64,000 nt of DNA from Ctenosaura bakeri (lineage: Eukaryota > Chordata > Lepidosauria > Squamata > Iguanidae). The notes beneath the pieces were generated by a model. That model had not been told where the DNA came from. It searched no databases and saw only the letters and a program-made list of their open reading frames with translations. Positions 37,201-49,200 of this stretch are shown piece by piece. Where the stretch lies: NCBI GenBank assembly GCA_948474755.1, contig CAOLHI010001285.1:310001-374000 (forward strand). Direction: 5' to 3'. Position 1 is the stretch's first letter. Each line of letters begins with the position of its first letter. A program made the translations under genes and the position numbers.

Positions 37201-40200
37201 TCTGTCAATTCTTTCAAACTAGTTATAACTGTTGGTGAAAATAAAATTCATGGAAATATCAGTTTTATATATTTTCATATTTGATTTATAGCCAAAAAGA
37301 CGCCTTCACCAGCAGATGCAGAGAGAAGGAAATTAAGACCAGGAAGTGGTGGCGAGAAGCCTCCTGAGGAACCTCCTTTCACATACCAGCTTAAAGCAGT
37401 ACCACTGAAGTTTGTGAAAGAAATTAAGGACATAGTGCTGACTGAAGCAGAGTCCATAGGCTCTTCCGCCATCTTTGAGTGCCTCATCTCTCCCTCCACT
37501 GCTATTACTACTTGGATGAAAGATGGCAGCAATATCCGTGAGAGCCCTAAGCACAGGTTCTTGTCTGACGGGAAAGACAGGAAGCTCCATATTATTGATG
37601 TCCAGCTTTCAGATGCTGGGGAATACACTTGTGTATTGAAGCTGGGAAACAAAGAAAAGACCTCTACAGCCAAACTTATTGTTGAAGGTATTTCATGGCT
37701 CCTTGAAATAGCTTTTGATTAAGCTGTGTTCCGGATTTTGATTAATTTTTGTTTTATGGCTGGTCCAAATAGCTTTTGATTAATCTGTGTTCTGTACCTG
37801 GTACCTTTTGTTTATGTCCAAAGGCTCATTGCATTCTATGACAGAGAATATGTACATTTCTTAGTTTTTGTAATATTGTTTATTTGTTGGCCTATATAAT
37901 GTCATCCATGGCATGACCCTTTTTGAACCAGAAGGGAACAGTCATGGCATTAAGGGTTTTACGGTCAACACTGGAGCAACACGGGAGGGAGGAATAGGCA
38001 TTTGTTCTTTTATATTGGTCACTAAATTTCTAACCTTAGTGAAAGTAGGGCATGGGGAACTTCTTTTATCATTGAAACTGCACATGCATGTTACAGCTCA
38101 GTATTCATTCTAGGCACAGATACTTTGGTGTACACACATTGCTCCTTGGCCTTGCAATAGCATGTGTTTTGTGCATTTGATGCCCAACCCCAGAATAAAG
38201 AGACCAGACACACAAGATGGGATCACTAGGGGCTGCTTTATTTGACCAAAACGATTTATAAATAATTTTCCTGGAACATAGCAAATGGGGGGAACCTGAT
38301 GTCAGTCTGGCTGAGGTCAGGTGTCGCTCCTTTGACTTCCTCTCAGCCCACACCTGGGCAACACACCTGGGCATTACTGGCAATCCAAACTTTTGGGTTG
38401 CTGCACGGCTGGCCTTAGGTGGAAGGCAAACCCGTTGGGTTCCCAGCATAGTCCCAGGACCTTGCAAGTGAGACTCCCAGAGCCTGGGTTGTCCTCCAGG
38501 GCAGTTTCCTTCACCTCCCCCTGAATCTCAGGACCTTAAAGAGGAAGTTTGGGAGTCATACCCTACACCCAAATTTGTGCCAGTGGTAAACACTGGAGCC
38601 TAGTACTCTCCCTCCCACCAGCCAGATGAGTCTCTATTTATTGACACCACTCAAAGCCAATTCCCCCTATCCTCTCAGATACAGTATGGGGTAGGGGGAA
38701 AAAACACCTGGTAACAAGAGAGGAAAAGATTTCTTTGCAGCCCAAAATGACCTGGAATCACACACTGTACTGAGGGTGGGTGGGTGGGTCATGATATCAG
38801 GCAAAGTGTGGCCACATGTAGGGCAAGCCAGGCTTAAATAGTTCTGTTCCCAGGCCCCATCTCATGATGCACCTCAGCGCAAGTGTGCTGGCTGCTAAGG
38901 ATGCTGGTCTCTCCTGAGGAGAGTATCAAATCCCACCCTCCCCTGCATCACTGGAGACACAGGTCCAGGTGAGCAGTATGCCAGGTCACTCCACTAAAGT
39001 GAATAGAATTGTCATCATACTTAAGAGACAGATGGGCACATATAAATTTCTGATGTTAGGCAGTCATTCCAGTGTGTGCTTAAATGTGAACAAGATAATA
39101 GGTAAATAACCCATTTCCTTGTCTCCTCTTCACCAGAATTACCAGTGCGTTTTGTGAAGACTCTAGAAGAGGAACTTACTGTTGTAAAAGGACAGCCTTT
39201 TTATCTAAGTTGTGAACTGAACAAAGAGAGAGATGTGGTCTGGAGAAAAGATGGGAAAATTGTTACAGACAAGCCTGGGAAAATTGCCCTGGGTATTATT
39301 GGCTTGCAGCGTGCCGTCACTATCATGGATGCTGATGATTCTGATGGTGGGGAATACACTGTGACTGTTGAAGATGCTAACATCAGCTGTAAATCAAGTG
39401 TTAAAGTTGTTGGTAAGTTAAATTTCTCTCAAAACTGTGTGTCCCCTTGGTGTACATGAAATTAGGGTACATTATGAAGGAAGGGATAAAAAGCCATTGT
39501 TCTTCTTCACAGTCTCTGTGACTCACATGAACCAATCATTTGTGTTTGCACAGTGCATCTTTCAGAAACTTTGAGAGCAGTATGACAAGTGTTCTGGCGG
39601 TAACCCCATCTACTCCCTGAGTGCCTACAGTGGAAACCTTCCCGCCAAAACCCTCCCTTTACTATATCTGCTTTAAATCTATTCTAAGAAGATCATTTTA
39701 CTGATTGTGCAACTGGAATAGAAATCATTTGAAAGCCTGTATGGATCAAAATTAGAGTTCTTGTTGGTATCTTCCTTTCTATCTGGCATTTAATAGCATA
39801 AGAGTATACCCTAAGGCTAGATTCCTATATACACTTATTTGGGAGTAGGTCCATTGGGAGCTTTCTTTTAAGTAGACATGTATAGTATTTCTAGTCAACA
39901 TACGCCTATAAAAGATTAAGTTGAGTTGAATTCAGTGAGGCTTATTTCTGAGAAGACATGCACAGTTACACTGTAAATTGAGAAAAGAAAGGAAATGTGA
40001 GAAGGATCCATGAAAATAACAGAGTCTTCTGAAATACTAAGAAAATGCAAAAAGCAAAGAATTCTTGTTATTTACTTTTATGAGCAGATTCAAAGAATTA
40101 TTTATTGTGCTTTGTCATACAGAAATGATAAAGGACTGGCTAGTGAAGCCTATCAGAGACCAGCATGTGAAACCAAAGGGTACTGCCACCTTCTCTTGTG

Positions 40201-43200
40201 ATGTTGTGAAGGATACCCCAAATATTAAATGGTACAAAGGTGACGAAGAGATTCCTCTTGAACCAACTGACAAAACAGAAATTATAAAAGATGGACCTCA
40301 TCTCTACCTCAAAATTAAGAATGCCTCACCAGACGATATTGGGGAATATGCAGTGGAAGTTGAAGGTCGTAGATATCCAGCAAAACTGACACTTGGCGGT
40401 AAGTATATTATTAAATTCATACCATCAGTTTGCCAGTAGTTTCACCTAAGAAAACGTGAAGAAGCACTGAATGCTTCTGAAAATACCAGAGGCAGCGAGA
40501 GTATTTCACTGATTACATGCATGTTATTAATTCATTAATGTTTCAATGCCAGAACGGGAAGTTGACCTGCTTAAACCTCTTGAAGATGTTACTGTTTATG
40601 AGAAAGAAACAGCCTGCTTTGATTGTGAGATTTCTGAAGACGATATCCCTGGGGAATGGAAACTGAAAGGAGAAACTCTCAGACCCTCACCTGTAAGAAT
40701 CTACTTCAGAATTTATGAATATATTAAACATACTGGGCAGCACTTTGAATGATACTGGAGAATACTGATTCAGCCACAGTCCTTTATAATAGGGTATAAA
40801 ATTGCTGTGGTTCATAATTATAATTGTCTGGTTTTCAGCAAGACATAGCTACTAGAATTTTGCTGGTATACCACTCTAAATGTGCACAGTGGTAAAAGGG
40901 AAGGCAGACAAAATCTTTCAGCTCCAAGCAGCCTTTATTTTTCAGTGCCTCACTACCTTCATGGCTGCTCTAGTCGCAGCCTTTTCTCCCCTGCTGCTGC
41001 CGTCGTCTGTCCTGGCAGCAGCGTCATAGTGCACAAAACAGAATTCCAGTCACTGTTTTTCTTTTCCTTTGTTTTTTTTTTTTAATCTGTGAAGCTTAAA
41101 GACTCAAAAGTGAAACATCCGCACACAGCATAAAACAGCTGATTGTGTGTGTGTGCATGTGCCTTCAAGTCACTTGTCAAGTAAGGACAACCCCATGAAT
41201 GTCATAGGGTTTTCTTAGATGGTTTTGCCAGTTCCTTCCTCTGAAATATATCCCAGAGCACCTGTTGTCAGTCTCCTATCCAGGTAGTAACCAGGGTTGA
41301 TCCTGCTTAGCTTCCATGATAAGATGAGATATGGTGCCTTTATGGGTATTTATGCCCTCAAAACAACTGATTACAGCACATCTAATATGCTCTGTCACAT
41401 AAGTTATTAATGTGATCCCAGAATATTTTTGTTTTGTTTTGTGGTTTTTTTGGGGGGGGGGTTGTTTGTTTGTTTTTGTGCTGACATATGCTAGGATTTT
41501 TAGGATGAGCATTACTGAGCCCAGTGGACAGACCAAAGCTATGTTTAGCTCAGAGGGAAAGTAGAAATATTTTTATCCAGGGCAGAGGAATTAATGGATT
41601 CAATGGCCACACTTTGAAGCAATGAAATTATCATGTTAGGATTTTTTTTAAAAAGTTAATATGAATCCTGTTACAGCAATTCCATTTTTTTGTATCATGA
41701 AATATTTAATTTCTTGCAGACTTGTGAGATCAAAGCTGAAGGAGGAAAACGTTTCTTAACATTGCACAAAGTCAAATTAGACCAAGCTGGAGAAGTTCTC
41801 TACCAGGCACTGAATGCAGTTACTGCAGCTATCCTGACAGTAAAGGGTAAAGCACTGTACTAAAATTTACCCCACTGTATCAAAACAGACACACAAACAT
41901 ATGGATAAACTAAGAACCTCTTTATTAAGTATGTAAACCTGATCTGACTCAGGCCTGCATAGTGCAATATATGCTGAAGTAGGTCTATATTTACTTCCTC
42001 TTCAGTATGTCATGGGGAAGCAATCCCAGATCCCAGAGACAAGCCAGTGAATCTAGCTTGTCCCAACCAGACCAGACAGTGTGAAGAGGTGGACCCCCCC
42101 CCTTAAACTCTGAGCCAGAAAGGAGAAAAACAGTCAAGTCCAGTTTCAACTGTTGTTCCCCTCCCATTCCCAAGCCCTAGGATCCAAAGGGCAAGTACAG
42201 AGAACTCCCTTTCCCCAAAAGATGTCTATGGGTACTCATTGATAACTGCACCAAAGATTCCACTCTTTGTGCACTAACCTGGCAAAAGTAACCCAAATGC
42301 TAATTTTATGCAATTAAATGCCAAGCTAACAAATAAATAACATATAATGCAACAAACCTTAAATGATTTTAAAGAAGCCAACTAAAATATGTTTGAGCAC
42401 AACCCAAAGCCAATAATCCTACAGTACTATGGAAAATCCATTCAAAACAGGCAAAACACCTTTTTCTTTGTCTTGCTTTGTCCCCGTTCCCATCCTGCAT
42501 CATATCATGTAGCGTCATGATGCTCCTTAATCTTCCCTCCTTCCTTCTGGAAGGGCAAATGTCAGCCCTCACTTTGCAGTTGCCCCTACAGATGACACAA
42601 AAGTAAGGGCCAAAATGTGTCATATAAGCTCATATATTACTCCCACTGTGTACTGGAAAAAATTTTTTTACATTTTTTTGCAGAAATTGAGCTTGACTTT
42701 GCTGTGCCTTTGAAAGATGTGACTGTACCAGAGAGGCGGCAGGCAAGGTTTGAATGCGTGCTCACCAGGGAAGCCAATGTAATGTGGTCTAAAGGCACTG
42801 ACATAATCAAAGTTGGGGAGAAATTTGACATAATTGCAGATGGAAAGAAACATATTCTAGTCATCAATGATTCTCAGTTCGATGATGAAGGAGAGTACAC
42901 TGCTGAAGTTGAAGGAAAGAAATCCACGGCAAAACTGTTTGTAGAAGGCAAGTACATTATTGGTGGAATGATGGCTCAAAAGTTATATGAAGAAACAGTA
43001 ATTTGTAAATTCCAACAGCTATGACTGTGAGGCGTTAATGATCATTTGCTCTGTTATAGGTATCAGGCTGAAATTCATCTCTCCGCTCAAGGATCAGACA
43101 GTGAAGGAAGGAGAAACAGCTCACTTTGAATTTGAACTTTCACATGAAGATATGCCAGTGACCTGGTACAAAAATGATAAGAAACTCCATACTAGCAGAA

Positions 43201-46200
43201 CAGTTCACATTTCTGCAGAAGGGAAGAAACACAAATTAGAAATAGGAGAAGTGACACTTGATGACATCTCTGAGATCAAAGCTCAAGTTAAGACATTACA
43301 CACTGAGGCACGGCTGAAAGTTTTAGGTAATCTGTTATCACGTGCTGTTATCATTTGAATCTGTATGTTTTTATATTTATGTATTCATTTTTGTGCACTG
43401 ACTGTAATTCATGTTTTTTATGTATTCACTGTAATTACTAACCTCTTCAAGATATTAACCACTTCATACCCAACTGATATCTTATAGAAGCCGACCCATA
43501 TTTCACTGTGAAATTGCAAGACTATACTGCCACTGAGAAAGATGATATAATTATGGAGTGTGAACTTAGCAAAGATGTGCCAGTGAAGTGGTATAAAGAT
43601 GGTGAGGAACTTGTAGCTTCCAAGAGAATCTCCATCAAGACTGACGGCAAGCGCCGCATATTAAAAATTAAAAAGGTGTCAGATGCTGATAAGGGAAATT
43701 ATGAATGTAACTGTGGAACTGACAAGACAAATTCTGAAGTTAAGATTGAGGGTAAGTGATAGTTTGCCTTCAAAAGGATCTTTTCAGAATCTTTTACACA
43801 CATTAATCAAGGTAGGAGATCTGAGATACATGCATATATCTTTACTTTCAGCTCGATTGGTAAAAATAGAGCGTCCCCTATATGGACAAGAAGTATTTGT
43901 TGGTGAAACAGCTCGATTTGAGGTTGAAATCTCTGAGCCTGATGTTCAACCAATTTGGAAGTTAAAGGGAGAAACTTTAACAGCTTCACCTGTAAGTCTC
44001 TTTTTTTTAAAAAAAAAAGCCATACCACCAGTTTAAAAAGCAAAACAAAACATTGTTATGACATATAGAATGAATGAGTGATGAGGATAAAATTGTTATT
44101 TCCCCCCCTGTTTAAAAAAAAAAAATCAGGATTGTGAAATAATTCAAGATGGCAAGAAACACGTCCTGGTCCTTTACAACTGCAAATTGGATATGACAGG
44201 AGAAGTGTCCTTCCAGGCAGCAAATGCTAAAAGCGCTGCTAACCTGAAAGTGAAAGGTATGCTCCAGAAGGCGTCACTTCTAAGCCCATTTTGCAAACTT
44301 TATTAGTATTCACCAGCAATGAGGATTATGACAATAATGATGATGATCATAATAATAATGATTGTTATTATTGACGTTATTATTGTTATAATCCAGAGCT
44401 GGAATCATTGATAGAAATAAATTCCTGACACCATTCATTACCTGATTTGATTTCAGAACTGCCTCTCATCTTTATAACTCCGCTCAGTGATGTCAAAGTC
44501 TTTGAGAAGGATGAAGCTAAATTTGAATGTGAGGTATCAAGGGAACCAAAGAGCTTCCGTTGGTTGAAAGGAACCCAAGAGATTACAGGAGATGAGAAAT
44601 TTCAGATCATACCAGAAGGCACAAAGCATGCCCTGGTCATTAAGTCTGTGGCTTTTGAGGATGAAGTAAAATACATATTCGAGGCTGAAGATAAACATAC
44701 AAGTGCCAAACTGATAATTGAAGGTTTGTCTTGTCCCAGTGTTTCTCCCTGACAGTTTGTTTGGTTTTTATATTTTTAACATTTTATTAATCACAATCTA
44801 AGTTTAATGAGATACTTTTATGGTTTAGGCATTCGGCTTGAGTTTATAACACCTCTCAAGGATGTAACAGCAAAGGAACGTGAAACTGCAGAATTTACTG
44901 TTGAGTTGTCCCATGACAATATCCCTGTCATATGGTACAAGAATGACCAACGTCTCCATACTACCAAGGTTGTGTCAATGAAGGATGATGGCAAATTCCA
45001 TACACTGCTGTTTAAAGATCTCAATATCGATGATACCTCTCAGATCAAAGTGGAGGCTATGGGCAAATCATGTGAAGCAAAACTTACTGTTCTTGGTATG
45101 TGCGACCTGAGTTTGATTTACATATGGAATCATGCTAGATAAAATCTCTTCCAGAAGTTCAAGTGCACCGCTCTCTGTACAAACTCTATCCATTAGAACT
45201 TCCCTCTCTCCTTTGGGCAAGATTTTGACACCTTCCCAGGAGATCTTGCTCCAGATATCATCTTTTGGAGTGACTATTTTAGCCTCCAGAAGGAGTGGGG
45301 TTTTCTTGCTGGCATCCCAATTCTTTGGAACTCTCTTTTTTAAGAGATGTTCATAAAATCTCCTCTTTGCTATCTTTTTTTTCAGGGCACAACACATGTC
45401 TTTTGACTTTCAGAAAGCTGCTTAGGATTGACTGCTGCAAGTTGTTGTACTTTGTTATATCGTTGCTATTCTATCTCTGACTCTTCCGTTTTTTCTTTGT
45501 TTTGGTTTTTGCCTTATTGTTTTACTGTAGATGTTTCTAACTTGTACATTGTTATGAAATTTTATGTGACTAGTTCCCTGTAGGGCCATAATGGCTTACT
45601 TGTAGGAAACAAAGCCCTACTGAGTTCAGTGGAGCTTCTTCCCAAGTAAAGGTGCATAGGATTGCATTCCTAGGCTTTTTTTGAATCTCAGATAAACATT
45701 TGATAAGAAGACTGAAAATTACTTGTAAACCCTGCATGAATTAGCTTCCAGTAAGTATAATTAGTAGGGTTTCTGTTATGCTGTAAAGAGGTTCTTAATA
45801 CTAATTACTAGATCATAACCCTTGCCTAACCACATAGTTGAAGTCTGAATAATTCATCCATTGACTTCAGCTGATTGACTTTTAGACTGAAATTGGTATG
45901 AAAGAACTAGTTGTCCTTTTACTGCAATATACCTAAAATGTCAAAAGTACAAAGTATGACAGCCTAATATTGGTTGTCATTTTCTTTCCTGGCATAATTC
46001 AAAGTGCCGGTCTTTGCCTATAAAGACCTAACTGGTGAGGTACCAAGATATTTGAAGAACCACTTTTTCCCGTGCACGTTTGACTGTTGAGTAAGATCAG
46101 CCATGGTTCAGCACATGCTTTACATGCAAAAGGCCTCATATTCAATCTCTGCAACCTCCAGGTAGGGCAGAGAAAAACGCCTTACTAAAACCCTGAACAG

Positions 46201-49200
46201 CTGCTGCGAATCAGTGTAAAACTAGAAGGGGCTCTGGATTGACTCAATCTCATTCTTTTTCCATTTTCCTCACTTAAGTCTAACGATTTAGACATCAGGC
46301 TAAGACTGTCCTGTTTCCCTTTAAATCTTCCACAATGTTTTTATGTCTCTGTATAGCTCTTCTTCATTCTATATTGTGGTACTTTTTTATTCTTGTTTTA
46401 TTCTTGTTTTAAATTGCAGCCTTATGACTTTTATGAATTTTGGATGTTGTATTGTCTCCGTTTGTTTCCATTGTTGTAAGCCACTTCCTACTTTTTTAAT
46501 AAATAGAAAGTCAGGGTATAAATCTTTTAAATGCAAATAAATAAATGGTCCACCATGCTTCTTTCGGTCTAGATTGAGAATGTTTTCTTAAAGCAAAAGC
46601 AGCAACTGTCTTTTGAGAATGATAGAAATTTACTCCATACAAGTTGTCAGCCTTGCTTTCAGAAAGTTTTCACTCCTTCAAAAATCAGCCCCTTTATAGG
46701 AAGAGAAGGAATAATCCTTTAGACTGGCTTGGGTAAGTTGCTACATTTTTTGAGCACATTATAACACTTGGAATATCACATATTCACCTTAACTTGCAGA
46801 GGGTGATCCTTATTTTACTGGGAAACTTCAAGATTACACTGCTGTGGAAAAAGATGAAGTCATTTTACAATGTGAAATTAGCAAAGCAAATGCTCCAGTA
46901 AAATGGTTCAAAGACGGACAAGAACTAACTCCGTCTAAGAATGTTGTTATCAAAGCAGATGGCAAAAAGAGAATTCTCATCCTCAAAAAAGCCTTGAAGA
47001 AAGACATTGGTCAATACACCTGTGATTGTGGTACTGACCAGACATCTGCCAAGCTCAACATTGAAGGCAAGTTTATCTTACTGATGTATTGTTTTGTTTT
47101 AAGTCATCTTGGAAGTCTTTCATCTGGAACACAATATAATACATTTTCTCTGAACAAACAAATTCTTAATCTTTCTGTTTTAAACATTACTTGGCAGTCT
47201 AGTAAGGAAACCTATGACATTGGTTGATATCATTTTCTTTTCAGATCGTGATATTAAGATTGTGCGTCCCCTGTATAGTGTGGAAATATTTGAGACAGAG
47301 ACTGCCCGTTTTGAAACAGAAATCTCTGAGGAAGATATTCATGCTAACTGGAAACTGAAAGGGGAGACCTTAACTCAGACAGCTGTAAGCATGAATCAGA
47401 CTTGCTTGTGAAATAAAATGTTCAAAAAGATGTCTTCTAGAAACTTTGGCTTGGAGTCAGTGAACCTCGTGTTTGACAACTTTCTTGTCCATGGAGTATG
47501 GGGAGGCTTTCCTGGTTCTCTTCTCATCTGTATCCCTTTAGATTTCAAATGGTTGGTGCACTGGGCAGAGAAAACGGGGTGCAGATGGGTGTGCAGCAAA
47601 ATCTTTTGATCCAAGCCCCTGGATCTTGGTGTCAAACTTATCTATTTCTTTCCTGTAAAAATTCCTGTAATTGTTACTGCTCAGTTAAATTTAGCTTGTA
47701 GAATCATCACGCATCAATTTAAAAGAAAATTGTGTTCAAAATACATCCAAGATGGCACTAGCTATTTTGGAAGATTAAGTTTACGACTGTAAGTCTTTGT
47801 TGTTCAGCATTAAAGAAACAAGGATCTTACCTACGTAGTGGTCCTAATCATGCGTAAAGAAGTTACTGATGTATTATTTCAGATAACAGTGAGCTTATTT
47901 CTACTTGTGCATCAGAAAAGGGAGAGTCTGAAAGAGACTGAGAGAGATTAAGAGAGATTGAGGAAGAACAGAAGATTTGATTGACTTATTCTGTTTGAGG
48001 TCATGATGAATTGCCCAAAAAAATCTCACCCAATATGTAGCTGTGTTTTAAAATACAAATTTCATGCTGCTGATCATTTGGAAAGGAACTAAAACTTTTT
48101 AATTTACACTCAAAGAATGTGAAGTATAATTGCAGAATCGCTGTATATGAGCACCATTTCTGAATGGTAATAGTCATCCTTTCATCCCAAAATATTTCTG
48201 AACTCTCACTGTGATATCTAGATGTTGTACATTATTTTGTTTTCTTTTGAAAGGATTGTGAGATTAAGGAAGAAGGCAAAAGGCACTGTGTTACACTCTA
48301 CAATGTGCGCTTAGACCAGGCTGGTGGTGTAGACTTCCAAGCAGCCAATGCCAAATCAAGTGCCCATCTTCGAGTGAAACGTAAGTATCTTTAAAATATG
48401 CCTGTGAGACAATCCGTATTCACATCAGTGAGCATGCCAAAGTGAAGCATATTAGTGTCATCGGATATCAAATAGTCTGTTGTTAGCCTGGAATGTGGAT
48501 AGAATATGGATAAGGAGGGGAAAAATCAAATAAGCTTGGATGGGGGAAGAGATTGTTTTTCTCCCCTGACAATTATAGCAGTTGGCCATCTTCCCCCTCT
48601 GTAAAGATTTATATTCAGTTAATTCAGTTGGATACTTCTAATTCAATTTGTGCCTCTTTTCCTGTTAGATGACAGCATAAAATAACTGGATTATAGCAAG
48701 AGGTTTAATTAGTTAATTAGTTCTAATGACTCTAATATGGAAAAACCACACCCAGGATGATTGACATATGGGCTTGCATAATCAGTGGCTATGAAATTTA
48801 AATTACAAATGAACTATTTGCTGCTCTTGGCATTTCAGGTTTTGAGAAATAACACCCTGCTGACATTTGTGGAAAGTGCTCATACTCTGATAGACAGGGA
48901 CACCCTAGGCACTTGTCAACCACTTGCCTCAGTATCCAATCGTTGCCCTTGCTATTTTGAAAGGCACATGCCTTATCTAGCCAGAGGCATGCAGGTCTTG
49001 GCAAGGGGAGAAACGCAGAGCAACTTTCTTGCTGATCTTTTCATTTCAAAGGATCGGGCTCTACAAATAGGGAATCACCAGTAACCAGACCACCCCTTGA
49101 GGTCTATGGGTCCAAGGTCCCTGCTCTAACCAGGGAATTTAAATAGTCTCAGATGCAAGTATAATTCCTCTTTCCCTCTCATGGGGAAAGGCACTATGAA

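Larger units (their letters stand above)
37688..39136. other. Intron e48-e49
   Basis: A 25-base dispersed duplication (37707-37731, 37767-37792), a GC-richer stretch with LTR-like poly(A) signals (38105-38650) and a G-quadruplex motif (38774-38788). No exon. Confidence 0.6.
45096..46799. other. Intron e59-e60
   Basis: Repeat-rich: minus-strand ORF remnant (45132-45397), short dispersed repeat (45617-45675), tRNA-type SINE (46100-46270), AT tail (46455-46545). No exon. Confidence 0.6.

Noticed and set aside
37275..37673. Minus-strand ORF of 132 codons
   Set aside because: Antisense of e48, whose sense product is a conserved titin Ig domain.
41270..41340. 5S rRNA gene on the minus strand
   Set aside because: Only part of 5S is present, mutated, and fused to a SINE body and tail.
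46100..46170. tRNA gene
   Set aside because: A-box and B-box are degenerate and no cloverleaf forms; it continues into a SINE body.
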